DNA of 5,081 nt from contig CAZNLS010000154.1 of assembly GCA_964573895.1 (NCBI GenBank), positions 1-5,081 on the forward strand, written 5' to 3'. This DNA is from CAZNLS01 sp964573895. Lineage in GTDB: Bacteria; Acidobacteriota; Aminicenantia; UBA2199. Shown here in pieces: positions 1 through 5,081 of the stretch. A program made the translations under genes and the position numbers. Every line of letters starts with the position of its first letter. Within the stretch, counting starts at the first letter, position 1. The notes beneath the pieces are model-generated. The model was given only the letters and a program-made list of their open reading frames with translations, ran no database searches and was not told where the DNA came from.

Positions 1-22
1 AGTGTATTTCAGAAATTAAAAC

Positions 23-110
<88 letters not shown>

Positions 111-121
111 ATCATGTGGAA

Positions 122-205
122 TGCCGAGGAGGGGACTCGAACCCCTACAGCCTTTCAGCCACAAGCACCTCAAGCTTGCGTGTCTACCAGTTCCACCACC
201 TCGGC
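122..205 (-). tRNA. tRNA-Leu, anticodon GAG
   Basis: Minus-strand class II tRNA. The acceptor stem GCCGAGG pairs with CCTCGGC, followed by discriminator A, the leucine identity base. The D arm contains the typical leucine D loop (AACTGGTAGACA). The anticodon stem CAAGC/GCTTG holds the loop TTGAGGT, so the anticodon is GAG (plus positions 169-171), reading CUC and CUU. The variable arm is short for leucine: about 4 bp, GGCT/GGCT with G-U pairs, over GAAA. The T arm is AGGGG/CCCCT around TTCGAGT. No CCA is encoded. It starts only 17 nt after the secG stop codon with no terminator between, so read-through from the glycolytic operon is likely. The E. coli tRNA directly after secG (leuU) has the same anticodon. 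Confidence 0.97.
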
Positions 206-222
206 ATAGACTAATTATTAAG

Positions 223-591
223 TTACTTTGTCTTCCCGTCCGTTTCTTTTTTTACAGGAGGAGGAGATTTCTTTTCAGTGCTGTTTCCCGCTTCTTTTTT
301 TACCGGTGCCGTTGTCTGCTTGTTCACAGCTTTTTTACCAAGAACCGTATCGGAATCGACTTTATTCGTTGCAACTATGTACAGGAGAAGAGATGTAACC
401 ATGAAAGCCACTGCCAGAATAGTGGTAGCTTTTGATAAGATTGTTGCTGTGCCGCGGGGGCCGAAAGTTGATTGACTTCCGCCACCTCCGAAAGCACCTG
501 CCAGATCGGCACTTTTGCCGCTCTGAAGAAGAACTACAATAATCAGCAGCAGAGAAACTGAAATATGTATAAATAATAATAAGCTTTCCAA
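223..591 (-). CDS. secG: SecG, preprotein translocase subunit
   Basis: Inner-membrane subunit of the SecYEG channel, which assists SecA-driven export of unfolded proteins. The 122-residue product has the SecG plan: a first membrane helix at about residues 3-22, the conserved cytoplasmic loop with LLQSGKSADL (21-30), GAFGGGG (32-38) and the F43-G44-P45-R46-G47 turn, then a second helix at about 56-74. After residue 77 comes a roughly 45-residue hydrophilic tail rich in Lys, Pro and Glu with two V-K-K-E repeats (97-100 and 113-116). The E. coli protein is about 110 residues, so the length is normal. The start is TTG at 589-591: there is no in-frame ATG before Met64, and AGGAGG stands 5 nt upstream of the TTG. 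It lies 15 nt after tpiA and 17 nt before tRNA-Leu. The identification is secure from the loop motif. Confidence 0.96.
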   Translation of the reverse strand: MESLLLFIHISVSLLLIIVVLLQSGKSADLAGAFGGGGSQSTFGPRGTATILSKATTILAVAFMVTSLLLYIVATNKVDSDTVLGKKAVNKQTTAPVKKEAGNSTEKKSPPPVKKETDGKTK

Positions 592-596
592 AATTT

Positions 597-602
597 CCTC
601 CT
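597..602 (-). promoter_or_regulatory. Ribosome binding site that fixes the TTG start of secG
   Basis: AGGAGG on the minus strand, in the 15-nt gap between tpiA and secG, 5 nt upstream of the TTG codon at 589-591. No ATG or GTG lies at a suitable distance in the SecG frame, so this site decides the start. Confidence 0.85.
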
Positions 603-606
603 GTCC

Positions 607-1377
607 TCAGATCAATTCAAGGGAAGTTGCAATTATATCAAAAAAGGTATCCGTTTTCAAGGAAGAACCTCCGATCAGAAGACCGTTAATATTCTCCATT
701 TCCAGTAAGTCTTTACAGTTGGAGGGTTTTACCGAGCCTCCGTAAAGGATTGGTTTCCTGTAGATCGAACCTGTAATAGATGTCATCTGTCTTGCAATAA
801 AGGATTGGACCTCCTCTGCAATTTCCGGAGTTGCAGTCTTCCCGGTCCCGATTGCCCAGACGGGTTCATAGGCTATATAGATATTGTCCAGCATTTTCTG
901 TTCTATACCCCTCAATCCTTCCGATAACTGTTTTCCTATCCTGTCAAAGGTTTTTTGGGACTCCCGGTCTTCGAGAGTTTCACCTACGCACAGAATGGGA
1001 GTAAGTCCTGTGTCAAGAGCTCTCTTCAGTTTTCTGAAAATTTCTTCATCACTTTCTTTAAAGATCCATCTTCTTTCGGAGTGACCTGCAAGAATATATT
1101 CTGCGGATTCTTTTACCATTTCCGCCGATATTTCCCCTGTAAAAGCTCCCTTCTCTTCAAAGTACATATTCTGAGCTCCGAGTTTGATTGAGGAGTTTAG
1201 AGATGCGAGCGAATAGAGAGAAACTGCAGGAGGAAAGATTATTATTTCCACTTTATCAAGGCCTGACTTGTTATCGATTTTACTTAATTTCTCTTCAATC
1301 TCTTTGAAAAAATTCAATGAATCGGAAACTGTCATATTCATCTTCCAATTGCCTGCAATAATAAATTTCTTTTCCAT
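607..1377 (-). CDS. tpiA: Triosephosphate isomerase
   Basis: Cytoplasmic TIM-barrel enzyme that interconverts dihydroxyacetone phosphate and D-glyceraldehyde 3-phosphate in glycolysis and gluconeogenesis. The full set of active-site landmarks is present in 256 residues, the usual length. These are G-N-W-K-M-N at 9-14 (substrate-binding Asn10 and Lys12), GHSERR at 98-103 (electrophile His99), YEPVWAIGTGK at 170-180 (catalytic base Glu171 and the mobile loop 6), YGGSV at 212-216, and the phosphate-binding GLLIGGSSLK at 232-241. The ATG start overlaps the pgk stop by one base (TAATG), and GGAGG lies 4 nt upstream inside the pgk end, which indicates translational coupling. secG follows 15 nt downstream. 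I see no missing catalytic residue. Trp104 after GHSERR is a little unusual but not catalytic. Confidence 0.99.
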   Translation of the reverse strand: MEKKFIIAGNWKMNMTVSDSLNFFKEIEEKLSKIDNKSGLDKVEIIIFPPAVSLYSLASLNSSIKLGAQNMYFEEKGAFTGEISAEMVKESAEYILAGHSERRWIFKESDEEIFRKLKRALDTGLTPILCVGETLEDRESQKTFDRIGKQLSEGLRGIEQKMLDNIYIAYEPVWAIGTGKTATPEIAEEVQSFIARQMTSITGSIYRKPILYGGSVKPSNCKDLLEMENINGLLIGGSSLKTDTFFDIIATSLELI

Positions 1378-2561
1378 TACGCCTCCGTTAAAGCTTTGAT
1401 TCCTGGAAGGGTCTTCCCTGAAAGGAACTCAAGTGATGCTCCCCCGCCTGTGGATATATGATCAATTTTGTCTGCAAGTCCTGATTTATTTATTGCCGAA
1501 ACAGAGTCACCTCCGCCGATTATGGAGAATGCATCTGACCCGGCAACTGCTTCAGCTATTCCGTAAGTTCCGCCGGAAAATGTATCGACTTCAAAAACAC
1601 CCATAGGTCCGTTCCAAAAGATTAATTCAGAATCGCCAATTATCTTTTTATAAATTTCAAGTGTTTCGAAACCGATATCAAACCCTTTCATTTCATCCGG
1701 GATCTCTTCACCTTTTTTCACAATTCTGATAGTTATATTTGGTTCGGCTTTTACTGCTGCTATATGATCAACGGGAAGGTGAAAATTGATTTTTTTCTCC
1801 TCAGCCTTTTTTAAGATGGTTTTACAGACACCGATTGAATCCATATCGACCATCGATTCCCCGGTATCTATTCCCATTGATTTAAGGAATGTGTAACTCA
1901 TTGAACCGCCAATAAGAAAATTCTCGGCTTTATCCATAAGGTTCAATATCACGGGGATCTTATCATTAACCTTTGCACCCCCGAGTATGACTGTATATTT
2001 TGGGGGAGGATTTACCAGCGCCCTGTTTAAAATTTCAATTTCTTTTGACAGGAGTTTCCCGGGTATTGCCGTGGGAACGAGTTTGGGAACGGAGACAATT
2101 GAGGCATGTGATCTGTGGGAAGCACCGAATGCGTCGTTAATGTAAACATCAATATTTTCGGAAAGGTAGGAAGCAAATCTCTCATCATTGTTCTTCTCTT
2201 CTTTGTAAAATCTCAGGTTTTCCAGCAGGAGGATAGAGCCGTTTTTCATCTCTCTCTTTGTTTTTTCCACCCTGCTGCCGAAAGTCTCGCCGAAAAAGAT
2301 AACATCGGTTCCTATAAGTGCTCCCATTCTCTCTGCAACAGGTGCAAGAGTCAACTCTTTTTTATATCTGCCGCCCGGTCTTCCGAGATGTGATGAGCAG
2401 ACAACTTTGGCTCCCTTTTTTAAAAGGTATTCAATTGTCTGCAGGGAAGCTGTGATGCGTGAATCATCTAAGATCCTGCCGGATTTATCAATTGGAACAT
2501 TAAAATCATTTCTTACAAATACCAGTTTACCCCTGACTTTGATATCTTCAGGCTTTTTCAT
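1377..2561 (-). CDS. pgk: Phosphoglycerate kinase
   Basis: Cytoplasmic two-domain kinase that reversibly transfers phosphate from 1,3-bisphosphoglycerate to ADP, giving 3-phosphoglycerate and ATP. The length is 394 residues, normal for bacteria. The N-terminal substrate domain shows RNDFNVP at 17-23 (most homologues have V at position 18), SHLGRP at 57-62, ENLRF at 114-118, NDAFG at 142-146 and HRSHAS at 149-154, which supply the basic patch around the substrate. The C-terminal nucleotide domain shows GGAKVNDK at 194-201, GGSMSYTFL at 218-226, WNGPMGVFE at 316-324, GGGDS at 349-353 and STGGGAS at 370-376. Small departures from common consensus (Asn18, Asn199, Ser220) are probably lineage variation. 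The ATG lies one base after the gap stop and has no Shine-Dalgarno match, so translation probably depends on ribosomes finishing gap. Its own end overlaps tpiA by one base. Confidence 0.99.
   Translation of the reverse strand: MKKPEDIKVRGKLVFVRNDFNVPIDKSGRILDDSRITASLQTIEYLLKKGAKVVCSSHLGRPGGRYKKELTLAPVAERMGALIGTDVIFFGETFGSRVEKTKREMKNGSILLLENLRFYKEEKNNDERFASYLSENIDVYINDAFGASHRSHASIVSVPKLVPTAIPGKLLSKEIEILNRALVNPPPKYTVILGGAKVNDKIPVILNLMDKAENFLIGGSMSYTFLKSMGIDTGESMVDMDSIGVCKTILKKAEEKKINFHLPVDHIAAVKAEPNITIRIVKKGEEIPDEMKGFDIGFETLEIYKKIIGDSELIFWNGPMGVFEVDTFSGGTYGIAEAVAGSDAFSIIGGGDSVSAINKSGLADKIDHISTGGGASLEFLSGKTLPGIKALTEA
1382..1386 (-). promoter_or_regulatory. Ribosome binding site of tpiA inside the pgk 3' end
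   Basis: GGAGG on the minus strand within the last codons of pgk, 4 nt before the tpiA ATG. The pgk stop and tpiA start share one base, so ribosomes ending pgk sit on this site. Confidence 0.8.
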
Positions 2562-2562
2562 A

Positions 2563-3564
2563 CTATTTTTTGGATATCATAGATGCGAGGTCAACCAGCC
2601 TGTTGGAATATCCCCACTCATTATCATACCAGGTAAGGATCTTTATCATTCTTGTTCCTATCACTGTAACAAATTGACTGTCAACAATAGAAGAGTGAGG
2701 ATTCCCCACTATGTCGGAAGAGACAAGCGGTTCTTCGGTATATTCCAGTATCCCCTTCAAAAAGCCGTTGGCGGCATCTTTGAAAAGCTGCTTCAAATGA
2801 GACTCGGAAACATCTTTATTAAGAGTGACTACAAGATCAACCAGTGATCCGTCCGGAGTGGGAACCCTGATCGCACTCCCGGTTATTTTATCCTTCAATT
2901 CAGGAATGACCAAACCAATTGCTTTTGCAGCTCCCGTTGTAGTAGGAATGATGTTTACGGCGGCAGCTCTTGCTCTCCTCAGGTCTTTGTGAGGAAGGTC
3001 GAGGATTCGCTGGTCGTTTGTGTAGGAGTGAACTGTTGTCATGTTGCCCTCAATAATTCCAAAGTTGTCGTTAATAACCTTTGCAGCAGGGGCAACGCAG
3101 TTTGTCGTGCATGAGGCATTTGAAATTATGTTGTGTTTATCGTGATCATAAGTATTGTTATTAACCCCGAGAACGATTGTTGCATCCGGATCGGATGCGG
3201 GGGCCGAGATGATGACTTTCTTGGCACCGGCTGAGAGATGACGTGAAGCGTCCTCCCTTTTCCTGAATATCCCGGTCGACTCGATTACAAGGTCAACTCC
3301 GAGTTCTTTCCATGGAAGTTTCTCCGGTTCTTTTACAGCAGATGCATGGATCTTTTTCCCGTCAACCTGAATAAATTCGTCATCGTACGAAACCTCACCG
3401 TCGAATTTTCCAAAAACAGAGTCATATTTCAGAAGATGTGCAAGAGTATGATTTGATGTTATATCGTTGATTGCCACGATTTCGATATTGTCATTATTTC
3501 TGCCGGCACGGAAGAAATTTCTGCCGATCCTTCCGAATCCGTTAATTGCTACTCTATAGCTCAT
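2563..3564 (-). CDS. gap: Glyceraldehyde-3-phosphate dehydrogenase, NAD-type, class I
   Basis: Cytoplasmic tetrameric enzyme that oxidises glyceraldehyde 3-phosphate with NAD and phosphate to 1,3-bisphosphoglycerate, the substrate of the next gene's product. The length is 333 residues. The Rossmann motif NGFGRIGR is at 8-15, and N33-D34 ends beta-2; Asp34 there is the residue that favours NAD over NADP. The catalytic block NASCTTNC is at 149-156 with nucleophile Cys152, and the partner His179 lies in HSYTNDQ. The segment D-L-P-H-K at 189-193 carries the Leu-Pro pair linked to NAD preference in the Geobacillus enzyme. TTTGAAKA is at 208-215, and WYDNEWGYSNR at 312-322 closes the active site. 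The start is ATG with AGGAGG 8 nt upstream. It is the first gene of the leftward operon. No CggR-type regulator gene precedes it here; the upstream neighbour is a divergent peptidase. Confidence 0.99.
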   Translation of the reverse strand: MSYRVAINGFGRIGRNFFRAGRNNDNIEIVAINDITSNHTLAHLLKYDSVFGKFDGEVSYDDEFIQVDGKKIHASAVKEPEKLPWKELGVDLVIESTGIFRKREDASRHLSAGAKKVIISAPASDPDATIVLGVNNNTYDHDKHNIISNASCTTNCVAPAAKVINDNFGIIEGNMTTVHSYTNDQRILDLPHKDLRRARAAAVNIIPTTTGAAKAIGLVIPELKDKITGSAIRVPTPDGSLVDLVVTLNKDVSESHLKQLFKDAANGFLKGILEYTEEPLVSSDIVGNPHSSIVDSQFVTVIGTRMIKILTWYDNEWGYSNRLVDLASMISKK

Positions 3565-3572
3565 TAAGTTAT

Positions 3573-3578
3573 CCTCCT
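3573..3578 (-). promoter_or_regulatory. Ribosome binding site of gap
   Basis: Perfect AGGAGG on the minus strand, 8 nt before the gap ATG. It is the strongest and best-spaced site in the window, as expected for the head gene of a highly expressed operon. Confidence 0.9.
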
Positions 3579-3587
3579 AAAAGTGAA

Positions 3588-3616
3588 AAATTAACACAAT
3601 AGCAGTTACAAATCAA
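3588..3616 (-). promoter_or_regulatory. Candidate sigma-70 type promoter of the gap operon
   Basis: On the minus strand, TTGATT (3611-3616) is followed by a 17-nt spacer and TAATTT (3588-3593). A TG stands one base before the -10 hexamer, so it has the extended -10 form. The predicted start near 3581 leaves a leader of about 17 nt carrying the AGGAGG. The -10 box is weak by sequence and the region is AT-rich, so this is a reasoned guess, not a proven site. Confidence 0.5.
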
Positions 3617-3657
3617 GATTAATTTTGTTGTTAAAAATCCAAAAATGAGTAATTTTT

Positions 3658-3688
3658 TTGACTAAAATATCCAGATAAGTAGTATAAT
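3658..3688 (+). promoter_or_regulatory. Candidate sigma-70 type promoter of the M1-like peptidase gene
   Basis: Plus-strand TTGACT (3658-3663) and a perfect TATAAT (3683-3688) are separated by 19 nt, about 2 nt longer than ideal. A start near 3695 would give an 18-nt leader with the ribosome site AGGTGA. The -10 match is strong; the -35 is near consensus but stretched in spacing. It does not overlap the gap promoter candidate. Confidence 0.55.
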
Positions 3689-3703
3689 CCGTATTAATAA
3701 TAT

Positions 3704-3709
3704 AGGTGA
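3704..3709 (+). promoter_or_regulatory. Ribosome binding site of the M1-like peptidase gene
   Basis: AGGTGA ends 3 nt before the ATG at 3713. It matches the distal half of the full AAGGAGGTGA site, so the physical spacing is normal despite the short gap. It supports 3713 rather than the internal ATG at codon 7 as the start. Confidence 0.75.
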
Positions 3710-3712
3710 CTT

Positions 3713-5081
3713 ATGAAATTAGAAAAATATATGATAAGGCTTCCATTTTTTTTAATGTTTTTACTGGCTTCAACCTTTTTCTCATGCCGAATAAAAAACA
3801 ATAGTGGAAACTCGATTGATAACGGGAATGATAACCAGGAGAAGGTCTGGGTTGAAGAGAATAAACTGATTGATGAGACTTTCAGGATTGATATATCATC
3901 AATTGATGTCGAATTCAGATTTGTTCCGGAAGAAAGAGTTGTTTACGGAAAGGCTACAGTGTTATTCAAAATGAGGAATGGTGAAAATTTTCCTGTCATC
4001 CATTTTGATCCCGTATTTAATGGTGCACTGTTATCAGTTTTTCTGGATGATGTTAAAGGTGATTTTTCCGAAAATGGAAACATAAGGAAAAATACTTCTA
4101 AAGATACAAAACAGGATGCCCTCGAATTCCTTACCGATTGTTCTGACGGAAAGATGCACAAAATAGAGATGACTTATAAACTGGCAGGGAAATTTATGAC
4201 CGGAAGTTTCTATACCAATGTCAATGATATTTCGGGGAATGGTAACGAAGACCTTTTTCCAACGATAAACGCTCCTTCGGAACTTGCACGGCACAGGATA
4301 ACATTCATTGTAGAAAGTAATGAAAAATACCGCTGTATAGGATCCGGCAAAGTGACTGACATGAGCAAAGGAACATTACAGAAATGGACACTTGATTCCG
4401 GGAGAGAGATAGCCTCCTATACGGTGATGTTTTTTCTTATTCCCGAGAGTGAGACTGATTATAGGGAAGATATTGTCAACGGGGTTGAAGTCAGAGTTGT
4501 GGCATACAAAGATAATTTTGAAATTAATGATGTATTCGATAGTCTGGAGAGCTGGCTGCCGGAACTTGAGAAAAATCTCGGTCCCTTTCCCATGCCTGAC
4601 GGATTGAGTGTATTTTTAACTTCAAGCGGGGGTGGAATGGAGTATTACGGCGGGACTATAACTTCCTTTTTCGCTCTTAATCATGAGGTCTTTCACATGT
4701 ATTTCGGATGCAGCCTGATTGCAAAGACCTATAGGGATTCCTGGTGGGATGAGGCTATAAACATGTGGTATGAAAAGAGTCTCTATGGAATTATAAGTGC
4801 TATCCCGGACAGTTTCCGCTCAAATATTGTAAGCGGCAGGACCCCTGTTTCTATAGGGTTCGATGACAGGGCATACAACGAAGGTGCCATGGTTATTGAA
4901 GCTTGTGCACAGGCAGCCGGCGGCCGGGATAATTTTATAGGATTTCTTAAATACCTTTATGAAAAATATACTTTTTCTCCGTTCAATACTTTTGGTCTTG
5001 CTGAATATTTCAGGGATTATTCCGGGGTTGATATGAACTCCAAATTTCTCGACTGGCTCTATAACAGCGTACAGTCATACT
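3713..5081 (+). CDS. M1-like zinc metallopeptidase, predicted lipoprotein (3' end outside window)
   Basis: Open for 456 codons with no stop before the window edge. Residues 1-24 form a signal peptide with a hydrophobic core at about 10-23, ending in T-F-F-S before Cys25. This is a relaxed lipobox, so lipid anchoring outside the inner membrane is likely. A polar Asn/Asp/Gly linker (about 26-42) follows, then a beta-rich N-terminal domain with F182-P183 and N-A-P at 186-188, resembling the M1 FPCFDEP region. The catalytic part has GGGMEYYGG at 306-314 (the GAMEN-type exopeptidase motif), HEVFH at 324-328 and WWDEA at 344-348, so His324, His328 and Glu347 (18 residues between His328 and Glu347) make the M1 zinc site with Glu325 as catalytic base. 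Tyr388 in Y-N-E-G-A matches the transition-state Tyr. A role in peptide trimming or uptake in the envelope is inferred; the substrate is unknown. It is transcribed divergently from gap. Confidence 0.85.
   Translation, partial: MKLEKYMIRLPFFLMFLLASTFFSCRIKNNSGNSIDNGNDNQEKVWVEENKLIDETFRIDISSIDVEFRFVPEERVVYGKATVLFKMRNGENFPVIHFDPVFNGALLSVFLDDVKGDFSENGNIRKNTSKDTKQDALEFLTDCSDGKMHKIEMTYKLAGKFMTGSFYTNVNDISGNGNEDLFPTINAPSELARHRITFIVESNEKYRCIGSGKVTDMSKGTLQKWTLDSGREIASYTVMFFLIPESETDYREDIVNGVEVRVVAYKDNFEINDVFDSLESWLPELEKNLGPFPMPDGLSVFLTSSGGGMEYYGGTITSFFALNHEVFHMYFGCSLIAKTYRDSWWDEAINMWYEKSLYGIISAIPDSFRSNIVSGRTPVSIGFDDRAYNEGAMVIEACAQAAGGRDNFIGFLKYLYEKYTFSPFNTFGLAEYFRDYSGVDMNSKFLDWLYNSVQSY

Noticed and set aside
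6..16. ATTTC-A-GAAAT palindrome after tRNA-Ser as a possible terminator
   Set aside because: The arms are 5 bp with a one-base loop and there is no following T run on the transcript strand. It cannot form a normal terminator hairpin.
121..435. Plus-strand open frame starting in the tRNA-Leu gene and running through secG
   Set aside because: It overlaps a certain tRNA and a certain CDS on the other strand. Its Phe/Arg-rich product reflects the complement of the SecG lysine tail.
255..475. Plus-strand AGGAGGAGG near 256-264 followed by a GTG-started open frame at 278
   Set aside because: The purine run is the complement of the SecG proline codons, and the open frame is antisense to secG with no protein-like features of its own.
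2407..2847. 146-codon open frame on the plus strand across the pgk/gap junction
   Set aside because: It lies antisense to two certain enzymes, has no ribosome site, and its product resembles no known protein plan. It is a shadow of the real genes.
3583..3600. CRP-like site (GTG...CAC) in front of gap
   Set aside because: The spacing between GTG and CAC is 9 rather than 8 and the flanking bases do not fit TGTGA-N6-TCACA, so it is not a credible match.
3943..4294. Two minus-strand open frames of 72 and 86 codons
   Set aside because: They lie antisense within the M1-like peptidase frame, whose continuous 456 codons and zinc motifs are convincing. They have no SD site or motif.
4682..4752. Assignment of the zinc peptidase to family M61 instead of M1
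   Set aside because: The 18-residue interval from His328 to Glu347, the upstream GGMEY motif and the YNEGA segment follow the M1 layout. M61 proteins have a longer interval and no GAMEN-type motif.

Overview
The window is compact bacterial DNA of moderate to low GC. One leftward (minus-strand) transcription unit runs from about 3564 down to 23: gap, pgk, tpiA, secG, tRNA-Leu(GAG), tRNA-Ser(GCT). One rightward gene, a lipoprotein-type M1-like metallopeptidase, starts at 3713 and is cut by the right edge of the window. Protein-coding and tRNA genes fill nearly everything. The only non-coding stretch above 100 bases is the 148-base divergent promoter region (3565-3712). There is no mobile element, CRISPR array, integrase, phage gene, rRNA or pseudogene.

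Organism: the sequence does not fix the phylum. The clear Shine-Dalgarno sites (AGGAGG before gap and secG, GGAGG before tpiA, AGGTGA before the peptidase) and a perfect TATAAT box argue against Bacteroidetes, which use few SD sites and a different -7/-33 promoter. A secreted, apparently lipidated M1-type peptidase with a relaxed phenylalanine-rich lipobox fits a Gram-negative, possibly spirochaete-like, bacterium. That placement is an inference of low confidence. Neither tRNA gene encodes its CCA end, so the host needs a CCA-adding enzyme.

How the genes work together: Gap, Pgk and TpiA are three soluble enzymes of the triose part of glycolysis and gluconeogenesis, and they interconvert dihydroxyacetone phosphate, glyceraldehyde 3-phosphate, 1,3-bisphosphoglycerate and 3-phosphoglycerate. 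They are packed with junctions of +1 nt (gap/pgk) and -1 nt (pgk/tpiA), which points to translational coupling and matched synthesis. SecG, a SecYEG translocon subunit, follows 15 nt after tpiA. The two tRNA genes follow 17 nt after secG on the same strand, with no visible terminator between, so they may be processed from the 3' end of the same transcript. The order tpiA-secG-tRNA-Leu resembles what is known from gamma-proteobacteria, so this looks like an old conserved neighbourhood.

I found no new biological system. The items most worth a second look are the divergent M1-like lipoprotein peptidase with a shortened gap between its GGMEY and HEVFH motifs, the SD-less coupled start of pgk, the TTG start of secG, and the conserved secG-tRNA-Leu(GAG) linkage.
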